The translations under genes and the position numbers were made by a program. DNA of 64,000 nt, from contig JAGQOY010000004.1 of NCBI GenBank assembly GCA_020427005.1, positions 33,134-97,133 of the forward strand. Direction: 5' to 3'. The notes below the pieces were generated by a model. It was not told where the DNA came from. It saw only the letters and a list, made by a program, of their open reading frames with translations, and searched no databases. Source of the DNA: Planctomycetales bacterium (GTDB lineage: Bacteria; Planctomycetota; Planctomycetia; Pirellulales; Pirellulaceae). How positions within the stretch are numbered: position 1 is the stretch's first letter; every line of letters begins with the position of its first letter. Below are positions 18,427-27,373 of this stretch, piece by piece.

Positions 18427-19689
18427 TTATCCGGCAAGAACTATCTGCGACTTGGCCACGAAATCAGGGTCGATCGTCACGCCAAATCCGGTACCCGAGG
18501 GAGAACGCACTTGTCCACCGACGGCTCTTAGTTGAGAACTATCGCAGTGCACGGGCAGACTGGCGTTGCCTTTGAATTCCATGTAGGGACCTGCATTGGG
18601 CACAAATGAAGCAAAGTGGACCACCTCTACGTAACCTAACCCACCTCCCGACATATGCGGTACAACGCTCATGCCAGCGCACTCAGCCATTTTGGCCACC
18701 AATACTGCTCGAATGAATCCGCCTCCGTAATGCAAATCTGGTTGAACAATATCAACACCACGATTAGCGATAACCCACTTCCAGCGATGCAGACTGTATT
18801 CTTGTTCCCCTCCAGCAACAGGAATCGTCAATGCATCCGCAACTGTTTTTGTGCTCCATAGATCATCGAATTCACAGGGCTCTTCGTAGAAACCAAAGTC
18901 GTTTTCTTCCATAAGTTTGCCAATGCGAATTGCCTCTTGTGCATCGTAGGAGCTATTCGAATCGGCATAGAGTACCATTTGGTCTCCAAACGTTTTTCGA
19001 GCTAATGCAATAAGCGATTCACTGCGCCCAGGCAGAGAGTCTACGTTTCGATTCATTCGACCACCAAGCCGAAACTTCAAAGCTCTGGCACCAGAATTTT
19101 CGACCAGGCTTTGTAAATATTCAATCTCCTGTTCGGGGCGATTGCCACGATTGCCACTTGCGAAGTAAACCCCGATGTCACGCTTTCGCACTCCACCAAA
19201 AAGATTCGCCAAAGGCGTTTGTCCAGCCTGCGAGAGCAACTCGAGGATTCCCATTTCGACGGCGGCCACACATACCCAAAACGCCAATCCTTGCATCTTG
19301 TAGTTGCTGTCGTGCCGATAAACCTCCCACAACAGATTCTCGATCTCGCGCCCGTCACGATTAAGGAATGCGGGTATCACGCTTTTGAGCAAAATTGGAT
19401 ACAACGTCCTCATCTTCGATTGATGTGGAACTGTAATTACTTCCAATCCTGTAGTGGATCGCGTCCTCAATAGGAAGGTATTTCCATTTCGCAGCAGATC
19501 GATCGATTCGATAATGACTGGCTCTGAAAGATGTGCCAGTTGCAACACTGGTGATCGCAGAATGTCGTTGAGCTTTTCATCCAGTTGCTGAGGCGAAAGT
19601 TCGCTGGACACTAATCTTTGGGTACAGAGAAACGGCAACGATCCTACCGAAGCAGCCACCGAGTTCAAGAATTTGCGGCGTACTAACAT
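18427..19689 (-). CDS. Exported mandelate racemase/muconate lactonizing enzyme-like protein
   Basis: 420 residues from the ATG at 19689, chosen because an AGAGAGG ribosome binding site lies eight bases upstream. The N-terminus MLVRRKFLNSVAASVGSLPF is a twin-arginine signal, so a folded enzyme is exported. Enolase-superfamily features follow: LKFRLGG (catalytic Lys region), metal ligands in YADSNSSYD, FYEEPCEF and AGGEQE, and a C-terminal His in VPHMSGGG. These fit acid-sugar dehydratase or racemase subgroups; the substrate is not determined. The sugar isomerase gene lies 89 bp upstream on the same strand and also has a signal peptide, so an exported two-gene sugar pathway is plausible. Confidence 0.88.
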   Translation of the reverse strand: MLVRRKFLNSVAASVGSLPFLCTQRLVSSELSPQQLDEKLNDILRSPVLQLAHLSEPVIIESIDLLRNGNTFLLRTRSTTGLEVITVPHQSKMRTLYPILLKSVIPAFLNRDGREIENLLWEVYRHDSNYKMQGLAFWVCVAAVEMGILELLSQAGQTPLANLFGGVRKRDIGVYFASGNRGNRPEQEIEYLQSLVENSGARALKFRLGGRMNRNVDSLPGRSESLIALARKTFGDQMVLYADSNSSYDAQEAIRIGKLMEENDFGFYEEPCEFDDLWSTKTVADALTIPVAGGEQEYSLHRWKWVIANRGVDIVQPDLHYGGGFIRAVLVAKMAECAGMSVVPHMSGGGLGYVEVVHFASFVPNAGPYMEFKGNASLPVHCDSSQLRAVGGQVRSPSGTGFGVTIDPDFVAKSQIVLAG

Positions 19690-19777
19690 GGCACGAACCT
19701 CTCTTAAAAGAATGGCTTCCGAAATACACACTAAATCCGTCTGCTACACATGTCAGAAGTGTCAAGCTTTTCCTGGT

Positions 19778-20722
19778 TTAGACCAACGCGGCTTTGCAGA
19801 ATTCCAAGCACTTGGCAACTTCAGATACAGCATCCGATTCCGAAGGCACTCGGTATTCCAGTTCAATATCTGCATAGATCGGCCAGCGCTTATTCTTGAG
19901 CAATTGCAAAACTTCTTTGATCGGAGTTTGCCCCTGTCCCCAGGGCAGGTTACCGCCGTCAGTAGTTCGATCTTTGAGGTGTAGACTGATAATCTTTTCA
20001 TGGTACTTTTCCAGTACCGGTATCGGAGATTGCCCCTTTGTTCCGGCTACATAATGTCCAATATCGAAGTTAAACCCGATGAAGTCCCCAATTTGCATCA
20101 ACGGATCGATGTTATCCAGGGTGGGTATATTACTTGTATGGTTATGAAAGGCTACCCAAATTCGATGTTTGTCAGCGAAAGGTGCCAGACGTTTGGCCAA
20201 GTCATCATTGCGCTCAGTAGTGATGGCTTTACAACCTAGGGCCTTAGCGATCTGGAAATTGAATTCGATTTCATCATCGGATTGACCAAATGGACACTTG
20301 TGAATGTGTATGTTTACGCCTGCATCATTAAAGAGCTTACGCAACTGAACACACTTGGCAAGTTGCTCCTCACGAACCTTGGGACGGTCTGCATCAAAGG
20401 CAGGTTCCGGAGAATCAGGAGTGCGACCACGGCGTCCACGCCGAAAAACGATGCCCGTGTAGGAGCTGATGGGTCCATCCATAAGTTCAATTTCGCTTAT
20501 ACCGTCTTTTAGCACACATTCAAGCGTGTATTCAGCAGTGTCGGGGCCTCCGCGGTAGCTGTACGTGATGCAGCCCACGGAAACGCCATGGATCACAGAA
20601 TTGGGAGGGTTATCGGCTGCCGAAGCCCGCTGAATGTGCCAAGTTGAATTTGTGGCAGCGACAGCGGTAGCATGCAATAAAGTTCGTCTGTTTAGTTTAG
20701 GAAAAAGGATAGGAGCAGACAT
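19778..20722 (-). CDS. Exported sugar phosphate isomerase/epimerase-like TIM-barrel protein
   Basis: 314 residues. The N-terminus has NRRTLLHATAVAATNSTWHI, a twin-arginine-type signal. The rest matches xylose-isomerase-like TIM barrels: SEIELMDGPIS early, WVAFHNHTSN, GFNFDIGHYVAG, IISLHLKDRT and ADIELEY supply the Glu/Asp/His metal ligands. Planctomycetes have many exported members of this family, probably acting on sugars or cyclitols. A ribosome binding site (AGAGG about eight bases before the ATG) supports the start. It is followed on the same strand by the enolase-superfamily gene and is probably co-transcribed with it. Confidence 0.88.
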   Translation of the reverse strand: MSAPILFPKLNRRTLLHATAVAATNSTWHIQRASAADNPPNSVIHGVSVGCITYSYRGGPDTAEYTLECVLKDGISEIELMDGPISSYTGIVFRRGRRGRTPDSPEPAFDADRPKVREEQLAKCVQLRKLFNDAGVNIHIHKCPFGQSDDEIEFNFQIAKALGCKAITTERNDDLAKRLAPFADKHRIWVAFHNHTSNIPTLDNIDPLMQIGDFIGFNFDIGHYVAGTKGQSPIPVLEKYHEKIISLHLKDRTTDGGNLPWGQGQTPIKEVLQLLKNKRWPIYADIELEYRVPSESDAVSEVAKCLEFCKAALV

Positions 20723-20956
20723 TCTTGAACCTCTGGATAATAAACTGAATCAGTGAACTGGGAATTCCAAGGGCAGCTTGCTGGTTTGGGGTTTCCTGGA
20801 AAGAATTCGGCTATTGTATCACAGCCAAGGTTACAAGGCGGAAGCAGTGACCTACGGTTGCTGTTTACAGAAACCAGCGTTTACTGGCAAATCGGTGCCA
20901 TAATCAATTAACCGCTAAGCAGAATTAGACCGCTAACAAAAAACATTAAGAGTTCA

Positions 20957-22375
20957 ATGACTGTTCCTAATGATCCCAATCGCAAGTCGACCGCAGATTC
21001 TCAAACGTCCCATGAATTTGCCCCTGTCATGTCCTTGGAGAGGCAATTGCCTCAGCTGGTCGACCATGCGGACGTGGACAAAATAGAACAGTTATTGGAA
21101 CACTATCCGAACCATGAACTGGTGCGGGCAGTTTCGCTGCTTGACGACCATGCACGCGGCAAGTTAATCGACCTTATCGCGCCCGAATTGGCCGCAGATC
21201 TGGTAGAGCAATTGCCTACGGTACAAGCTGTCCAGCTGCTCGAGGAAGCGGAGCCCGACCACGCTGCCGCAGTTGTGAATGAATTACCGAGCGACTTACA
21301 AGCGGACTTGCTCAGTGATTTGGATGAAGATGATGCAGAGGCGATTCTATTGCATATGGAACCGACGGAGGCGCAATCCGCTCGGGAATTACAGCAATAC
21401 AACGAATACGAAGCCGGCGGTTTGATGGTAACCGAGTTACTGCGTTATCCTGACTCATGGACAGTTCAGGACGTCATCAACGATTTACAGGCCGGAGCGG
21501 AAAAATATCGCGACTACCAAATCCAATATGCCTATGTAACGGATGGGAATCAGTTTTTGCGCGGCGTTCTCCGGTTGCGAGATCTGTTGCTCGGTTCACG
21601 TTCCCAAGTTATCCGCAACATCATGATTCCTAGCCCACTTTCGGTTCGGGCCAATATGTCCTTAGAAGAATTACACGGTTTTTTTCAACAGCATCATTTT
21701 CTTGGTGTGCCAGTGACAGGGGACAACGGACAACTAGTTGGTGTAGTTCAACGTGCGGATGTGGACCAGGCCTGGATCGAGATTCAAGATCGTTCATTTT
21801 TGCGACGACAAGGCATCTTGAGAGGTGAGGAGATTCGAGTGATGCCAATCTGGGAGCGAGCCCAAGGAAGACTCGTGTGGCTCAGCCTCAATATTGTGCT
21901 CAACTTGCTTGCCGCCTCTATCATCAGCAGATTTGAATCAACTCTAGCCGCCGTAATTGCGCTGGCCGCTTTCCTTCCAATTATATCTGATATGAGTGGT
22001 TGTTCTGGCAACCAAGCTGTAGCAGTTTCCATCCGCGAACTGATGTTAGGCCTTGTAAAACCACGCGATGCTTGGAGAGTCTGGATTAAGGAAGTTTCCG
22101 TTGGACTCATCAACGGGATGGTCGTTGGGGTATTACTAGGAGTTATTGCGACCATTTGGAAGGGAAATTGGGTACTTGGACTCGTCGTGGGAATGGCGCT
22201 AACAATAAATACATTGGTTGCGGTCTCGATCGGGGGCCTTATACCACTCCTGTTGCGACGTTTGGGAAAAGACCCCGCAGTAGCATCAGGACCGTTGCTA
22301 ACAACCGTTACCGATATGTGTGGCTTCTTTCTTGTTTTGAGCCTTGCCAGTGCATGGCTGGAGTACTTGAAATAG
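20957..22375 (+). CDS. mgtE: MgtE-type magnesium transporter
   Basis: 472 residues, the usual MgtE length. A helical N-domain (LLEHYPNHELVRAV to LLSDLDEDDAEAILLHMEP) is followed by a pair of CBS domains (about residues 155-270, EAGGLMVTE, GVVQRADVDQAW). The membrane domain then has about five helices from residue 295. The pore region reads ISDMSGCSGNQ where classic MgtE proteins have GGNxGxQ; the second conserved segment DPAVASGPLLTTVTD is intact. It would act as a Mg2+ (or related divalent cation) channel gated by cytoplasmic Mg2+. The 234-bp upstream region shows no recognisable Mg2+ riboswitch. Confidence 0.93.
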   Translation: MTVPNDPNRKSTADSQTSHEFAPVMSLERQLPQLVDHADVDKIEQLLEHYPNHELVRAVSLLDDHARGKLIDLIAPELAADLVEQLPTVQAVQLLEEAEPDHAAAVVNELPSDLQADLLSDLDEDDAEAILLHMEPTEAQSARELQQYNEYEAGGLMVTELLRYPDSWTVQDVINDLQAGAEKYRDYQIQYAYVTDGNQFLRGVLRLRDLLLGSRSQVIRNIMIPSPLSVRANMSLEELHGFFQQHHFLGVPVTGDNGQLVGVVQRADVDQAWIEIQDRSFLRRQGILRGEEIRVMPIWERAQGRLVWLSLNIVLNLLAASIISRFESTLAAVIALAAFLPIISDMSGCSGNQAVAVSIRELMLGLVKPRDAWRVWIKEVSVGLINGMVVGVLLGVIATIWKGNWVLGLVVGMALTINTLVAVSIGGLIPLLLRRLGKDPAVASGPLLTTVTDMCGFFLVLSLASAWLEYLK

Positions 22376-23024
22376 GTTGCATGCCGCATAGATGACAATT
22401 CAGAATTTCTGTAGTGCGTTGTCGAGCGATCAGGTTAGTTGATGTTTCACGTCGAATCCGACCTAATTTTCAGTGGGAGAGTGAGTTGCGTTTGGCAATT
22501 CCGGCAATCAGCGAGAAGTGTCGGTCATCGTCCAACTTTCCTTGGCCGCTCTGAGTCTTGTGAACCTAAAGACTTGCCCCGTGTCTGAGTACTAGCGAAA
22601 GAGCGTCGCAGAACACGTCATTGGCCGGTACGCGGAATTATGGATTGGCCATCCGTACGCTAAGTATCCGAACTCTGCCAACGCAATTCCTCATAACATC
22701 TGTTCCTACTTTTGCGGTTCACAAATAACGCAGGTGATCCATCATGCCAGCGATCAATTCAGAAATTCGAAAACCTATCTTGGCCTGATCGTCGGTCGCT
22801 TTCGATTGAATCGAAAGCCCTTTAGAGCTTGATGCGGTACGAAACCGTTTTGACTCAATGTGCCAACGCATCAGGACTTCTCTCACCAGGCGTTCTCGAA
22901 CTACTTAACAGCCGAACAGGCCTCGCTTGGTTTTTTGTATTGATTCCTTATCGGGTCTTTGAATTGGGACCTCAAACAACGTCAGATGCTTTTTGCGCCG
23001 CAAATTAGAAAAGGCAATTAGGTT
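22376..23024. other. 649-bp gene-free region upstream of the AAA ATPase gene
   Basis: No supported ORF. It contains a perfect palindrome at 22798-22818. It lies between mgtE and the BCS1-like gene, both on the plus strand, and is longer than any promoter would need; an unrecognised RNA or a lost gene is possible. Confidence 0.4.
22798..22818. promoter_or_regulatory. Perfect palindrome, possible operator
   Basis: GCTTTCGATT and AATCGAAAGC are exact inverted arms around a single central base. With no T tract after it, an operator bound by a dimeric repressor is likelier than a terminator. It lies 206 bp upstream of the BCS1-like gene. Confidence 0.45.
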
Positions 23025-24482
23025 ATGCAGGACATATCAAATAGCTGGTTTTTGGTTGGAGGAGCTGCTGTGTTCACCTTGGTGGCCACATGTTTCGGAT
23101 ACATTAAAAGCTTCTATGCTCAAGTTATTAGTCGAGTAGTGGTCACGATAACCGTTAGTGGATATCAGGCGGACGCGATCCTCATGTATGCGAGACAGAC
23201 TTGCAAAGCGTCTCGTTTTGGGCCTCGCACTTATGTGGGTTGGAAGCTCTACTATCGGCCGCGGCACCGAGTTCAGTTGATGCCCATGGAATTAACGGCA
23301 GGTCCGGGACGTTTGTACTGGCGATCAAGGTGGTGCCCATTATGGGTCGCCAAGTCGAAGGAAGCTGTAAACGATCTAGAAAGTGGACTTACTGCGGAAG
23401 ACTATAGCTACCAGACGCTCAACATCACATTTGCTAGAGGTACGATCGATGCCGATGAATTGATTCGGCAAGCAACTGACTATTACAACCAGCAGACCCA
23501 GGTTTACGACGCAACAGATGGGCGACGACACTCGATCCGCTATGTCCATGGATCAGCGGGTATGACTTCTTCGATGATTTCAGGGCCCTCGCCCCGGGAG
23601 GGAGCTTGCCCGACTAGCGGCAGCGATATTCGCCCCTGTTTGGTGAATCGTCCCCTTGGGTTCAGTTTCGGAGACCTTGGACTAGATCCAGCTTCGCACA
23701 CCAGTGCTACGGAACGCCTAGCACTCTGCGAAGCAGCTCAACGGTTGGTGCGAGAAGCCCGACGTTGGAAAGAGACTGAAAACTGGCATTACCAACGACA
23801 GCTTCCGTGGCGCCGAGGTTTCCTACTTTATGGCGCGCCAGGAACTGGAAAAACTGCACTTGCACGCGCCATTGCCGAAGAACTAGATCTGCCTGTCTAT
23901 GTGTTCGATTTGGCAAGTTTAAAAAACGATGAATTGCAGCGAGCCTGGAACCACATGTTGGAAGCAGTGCCTTGCATGGCCCTAATCGAGGATATCGACG
24001 CCGTTTTTCATGGCCGCGAGAATGTGTCCGTTTCTTCTGGACCGAGTCTTACTTTTGACTGCCTGCTAAACTGTCTGGATGGAGTACAACGTGCTGATGG
24101 CCTGCTGACCGTAATGACTACCAATCATCTTGAACGAGTGGACCCAGCTATCGGGCAGCCAGGTGAGATTGGTTCTCGTCCAGGGAGAATTGATCGTGTG
24201 GTTGAACTTTCAGGTTTAGACTCAGCAGGCAGGGCGAAGATGGCCAATCGTATCTTGTGTGACTACCCATATTACATTGATGACGTTTGTCGTCAGGGCA
24301 CTACGGATTCAGCAGCTCAATTCCAAGAGCGTTGTGCTCGGTTGGCTTTGGAGCTTCACTACGATGGCGACCACAGGAAAGAAATGATTGCAACTGACAC
24401 GAACTATTTAACAGGGCCTGCGATTGCGGTGTCGAAAGCTAGACACGTAATTCAGGCTCCTACCCAGGCGATAAGGTTATGA
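23025..24482 (+). CDS. BCS1-like membrane-anchored AAA+ ATPase
   Basis: 485 residues. A single N-terminal helix (about residues 7-27, WFLVGGAAVFTLVATCFGYI) precedes a BCS1-specific-like beta domain (SRVVVTITVSGYQADAIL through YQTLNITFARGTIDADELI). The AAA module follows: Walker A GAPGTGKT near 278-285, Walker B MALIEDID, sensor MTTNHLERVDPAI and arginine fingers in GSRPGRIDRVVEL. Mitochondrial Bcs1 translocates a folded Rieske protein across the inner membrane. Bacterial homologs are mostly uncharacterised and some occur in defence-like loci. No Rieske, cytochrome bc or nuclease gene is beside this one, so its client is unknown. Confidence 0.85.
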   Translation: MQDISNSWFLVGGAAVFTLVATCFGYIKSFYAQVISRVVVTITVSGYQADAILMYARQTCKASRFGPRTYVGWKLYYRPRHRVQLMPMELTAGPGRLYWRSRWCPLWVAKSKEAVNDLESGLTAEDYSYQTLNITFARGTIDADELIRQATDYYNQQTQVYDATDGRRHSIRYVHGSAGMTSSMISGPSPREGACPTSGSDIRPCLVNRPLGFSFGDLGLDPASHTSATERLALCEAAQRLVREARRWKETENWHYQRQLPWRRGFLLYGAPGTGKTALARAIAEELDLPVYVFDLASLKNDELQRAWNHMLEAVPCMALIEDIDAVFHGRENVSVSSGPSLTFDCLLNCLDGVQRADGLLTVMTTNHLERVDPAIGQPGEIGSRPGRIDRVVELSGLDSAGRAKMANRILCDYPYYIDDVCRQGTTDSAAQFQERCARLALELHYDGDHRKEMIATDTNYLTGPAIAVSKARHVIQAPTQAIRL

Positions 24483-24964
24483 CTGGCCAGTATGCCGCCT
24501 GGACGGTTTGAAGTTGCGCCAATTCCTATAATCACAGCACCGGAATCTAGCAAAGCTGTTGCCTACCTTCCCACTGCTCAGTGTAAGACCATGACACCTA
24601 ATATTTTCCATCCACGCATTTTCCGTTCGGTGCGGCCTAAAAACCGAATTCTCAGTCTGGAAACGTCTGTCAAAGTGCGAAATGGCACAGTAAAACTCAT
24701 TGTGAAATGCTTAAACTAGCGATCACAACTAGACTTCCGAGTATTACCTTCTTAGTTGACCGCTAAACTCAGCCCAATCAGAACTCGAAACGCGACGATC
24801 TGTCTTGTTGGACATAATCGATAGATTTTATCTGTGGAAGGCAGTTTGATTTGACGATTTGAGAGGTCGCTTTGGCAGTAAAAGCTACGCATATGGACAT
24901 GCGGACCTGTGCTTTCTCGCACAAGGCGGAAAAACGATACAACGGATTGACAAGGAGTAAATGC
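24483..24964 (+). other. Intergenic region, AAA ATPase to Cys-rich outer-membrane gene
   Basis: 482 bp. A 75-codon frame at 24492-24719 lacks a ribosome binding site and resembles nothing I know. The promoter of the next gene should be here, but no clear consensus is seen. A good ribosome binding site AAGGAG lies seven bases before the ATG at 24965. Confidence 0.4.
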
Positions 24965-25795
24965 ATGGACCGCAAATGGAAATTGGGCCTGGGGTTAGCC
25001 TGTGCCCTAGGCATCGGTAACTTCGCTCGCGCTGCGGAGTCGTATTCAATTTCATCGTACGAGCAAACCTTGGCTCCCACAGTTGTTCAAGCCAGTTGCA
25101 CTAGCTGCGAAAGCGGCGGATGCGATACCAACGCTTGCGATACACTGGGGTGCAGTTGCGGGCTGTTGGGCGGTTTGGCCGGCTGCGATGGTGGTTGCGA
25201 CAGCGGTTGCGGATGTGGGAGCGACTGTGGTTTACTGGGCTACGGTATCGTCAAAAAATCCGATACGTGCTTCAATGACTTTATTAGCCCCATGACGAAT
25301 CCTGTGTATTTTGAAGATCCCCGCAATTTGACAGAAGCGAGGGCAATCTTTTTGAACCACAATCTTCCAGCGGCACTTGGAGGAAACTCAGTTCAAGTTT
25401 ATGCATTGCAGATTCGAGCTGCACTGACAAAACGACTGAGCTTGATTGCTACCAAAGACGGCCTGATTTACACACAAAGTCCCGTCCTGAATAGCGGTAT
25501 CGCAGATATCAACGTAGGTCTGAAATACAATCTATTCGCGGACGTTTGCAGTGGCCGATTGTTGAGTGTAGGAACGACATTCGAAGCCCCAACTGGCTCG
25601 AATCGTTCCTTGCAAGGTAATGGCAATGGCGTGTTCAACTTCTTTGCTTCTTATGGTACACGAGTTGGCAGCTGCTCTCACTGGGTATCTACAGCTGGAA
25701 TGTTGGAACCTCTCGATACCAACCTCGAAAACCGCATGCTTTACTGGTCAAATTGGTTAAGGCCAAGTCCGAGGATTGGCAGTTGTATGATTTGA
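24965..25795 (+). pseudogene. Cys-rich outer-membrane (transporter-like) protein, 3' end lost and joined to a sulfatase tail
   Basis: From the ATG at 24965 (AAGGAG seven bases upstream) the protein starts MDRKWKLGLGLACALGIG, a Sec signal cleaved near ARAAES. A Cys/Gly-rich module follows (CTSCESGGCD to GCGCGSDCG), then a beta-barrel-like domain (MTNPVYFEDPRNLTEARAIF... GIADINVGLKYNL...) of the kind seen in planctomycete outer-membrane proteins. After LENRMLYWSN near 25752 the resemblance stops and 12 unrelated residues end at 25795. In frame +1 the same DNA reads as a sulfatase C-terminus. The native last strands are missing, so the barrel is probably non-functional. The break looks like a deletion that removed the end of this gene and most of a sulfatase gene. 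Confidence 0.75.
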
Positions 25796-25917
25796 CAAAG
25801 GACCGGGCCGAGGAGTCAAATTTGGCGGCAGAAAATCCCGATAAAGCAATGGAATTGCAAGCAACTTGGCAATCGCTAACGGATAACTTTGAACGGCTCT
25901 ACCAACCTGGGAACTAG
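25750..25917 (+). pseudogene. Sulfatase 3' fragment
   Basis: The frame reads KLVKAKSEDWQLYDL, then TKDRAEESNLAAENPDKAME, and stops at 25917 after QPGN. This is the characteristic end of arylsulfatase-family (S1) proteins: (W)KLV, W-x-LYDL, then D/E-x-NLA and a final amphipathic helix. No start codon, signal or catalytic CxPxR region precedes it. It overlaps the chimeric end of the preceding gene in another frame. Confidence 0.75.
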
Positions 25918-26102
25918 AGCAAACTGCCTAAAGTGGTAGCGAAGCCGTTTGAACAACGATCATCTTTGACACTACACGCTATGCGTGAGGGCGACCTGCA
26001 TTTTAGCTAATGCGAACCATATTGCCTAAGAAGTCGCTCAACAGTCATGAACAGGATTTCAGTAGGATAGGATTTCGGCGCTTCCGGCATGTCACTAAAA
26101 AA

Positions 26103-26121
26103 GACAGGCTGGAAGCCTGTC
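26103..26121. repeat. Palindromic REP-like element
   Basis: GACAGGCT and AGCCTGTC are perfect 8-base arms around GGA, in the sequence context AGGCTGGAAGCCTGTCCTAC. From memory, similar short palindromes recur in intergenic regions of planctomycete genomes; only one copy is seen in this window. Confidence 0.5.
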
Positions 26122-26133
26122 CTACTCTTGCCA

Positions 26134-26198
26134 ATGCAGACTCCTGCTTTGAGCCACTCCTTCCTTTACCGATGCGGACTCCTATTTTGTGCCACTCC
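26134..26198. repeat. Imperfect direct repeat pair
   Basis: Copies at 26134-26160 and 26172-26198 agree at 23 of 27 positions, with shared GACTCCT and GCCACTCC blocks, at a 38-base period. They may belong to the adjacent palindromic element. Confidence 0.55.
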
Positions 26199-26213
26199 TA
26201 AATGTGAATTAGG

Positions 26214-27143
26214 TCATTGTTCATTAAATTCTCGATCGGAGCGTGGAATCCTCAACTTGAGGTTTTGCGTACCGACATATGTGCAAGTTACAGGCTTTGG
26301 CAAGTTCGAGTAAAGTTCACGTAACGCCTGAACTCGTTTTCCCGCGTCCGGATGAGACCGAATAAAAGTAGGCATAAATTCTAGCCATGGCGCCGAGGCA
26401 TCCTGGTTTTGATTCCATGACTCCAAGAGTGCGACTAATTCCATTGGATCATATCCAAGTTGCACAAGCCATTGGAATGCGTCTTGATCTGCTTGAGATT
26501 CAAACTCAGCATGAAAGGGTTTGATCTGAGCTGCCATGGCGTTCATTTGGGTTCGAAAGTCAAACTTCTGTTGCGCAACTTTGGCTTGACGAAGCGCAAA
26601 CAATTGATGTCCTCGATCGAGATGCGATAGCTCATGGGCCAACACTCCTATAAGCATGGCTTCGGAACGTACGCTATCGAGCAATCCGCGTGTTATCAGA
26701 ATATCTCCTCCGGGGATGGAAAAGGCATCGGGGCCATCGGATTCGACAATAGTCACGCGCACCGTCGTATAGCGGCGGTGGTTGGAAAGTAGTGGTAGCA
26801 GGTGACTGACAAGCTTCTTCAAGTAGACAATATCCGGACCTTGGCGCAGCATCTGGATTTTCTGCTGCCGAAGTGACTGGCTATAGTTATTAAGGACCAG
26901 TTGTCCAAATTGGCGTTCTTCAGCAATTGGGATTTCGACTGCGTTGATCGCAGTTAATTGCTCAGCAGAAATGGGTTGCATGAAATCAGGCATGAACCGC
27001 GTGCTCTGCTCAGCGAATTGCTGAGAGAAATCTGCGAATTCTTTCAAGCCAGGAGGTTGTGCCAATGTCGCCGATTGCGAGGCAAGGCCAAAAACGCAAA
27101 TGTACGTCCTGCAATTGACGACGAGTCGCAAAACACCTGACAT
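26214..27143 (-). CDS. M48-family zinc metalloprotease
   Basis: 309 residues with an N-terminal hydrophobic signal (about residues 5-28, ending ATLAQ). The catalytic HELSH (HExxH) lies in LIGVLAHELSHLDRGH, and the third ligand region is FESQADQDAFQWLVQLGYDP, as in the M48 Ste24/BepA/LoiP group. SIPGGDILITRGLLD upstream is also typical. These periplasmic or membrane-associated peptidases handle misfolded envelope proteins. The last residues are short compared with BepA, with no TPR domain. A GGAG ribosome binding site about 12 bases before the ATG fits the start. It is divergent from the matrixin-like gene. Confidence 0.9.
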   Translation of the reverse strand: MSGVLRLVVNCRTYICVFGLASQSATLAQPPGLKEFADFSQQFAEQSTRFMPDFMQPISAEQLTAINAVEIPIAEERQFGQLVLNNYSQSLRQQKIQMLRQGPDIVYLKKLVSHLLPLLSNHRRYTTVRVTIVESDGPDAFSIPGGDILITRGLLDSVRSEAMLIGVLAHELSHLDRGHQLFALRQAKVAQQKFDFRTQMNAMAAQIKPFHAEFESQADQDAFQWLVQLGYDPMELVALLESWNQNQDASAPWLEFMPTFIRSHPDAGKRVQALRELYSNLPKPVTCTYVGTQNLKLRIPRSDREFNEQ

Positions 27144-27373
27144 TGAAAAAGGACTCCACTTAATTTGGACCGCAGCTTAGGGTTGCTGATTCGCTGAACT
27201 GGTCAGCATTATTGTACAAATTGAATTAATCTTGAGTTCCAATGGCGAACAGATTTTGCAAATGAGGCTCGAGTGAAGTTAAAATAAACACCGGAATTCC
27301 TTCGAATGGATTCAACTTGACTGCCTTTGTTATTCTCCATGCCCGTTTGATATCATGCAACGCGAGGCCTCAG

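Larger units (their letters stand above)
25918..26213. other. Gene-free spacer with repeat-like elements
   Basis: 296 bp after the deletion scar. It holds a hairpin element at 26103-26121 and an imperfect direct repeat at 26134-26198. No ORF is supported. Confidence 0.5.

Noticed and set aside
18163..18531. 122-codon plus-strand ORF
   Set aside because: It runs antisense into the enolase-superfamily gene and has no supporting feature.
20723..20956. Mg2+-sensing riboswitch before mgtE
   Set aside because: The 234-bp spacer shows no M-box-like arrangement and no terminator hairpin before the start.
24492..24719. 75-codon plus-strand ORF after the AAA ATPase
   Set aside because: No ribosome binding site and no resemblance; kept as intergenic sequence, though a small gene cannot be excluded.
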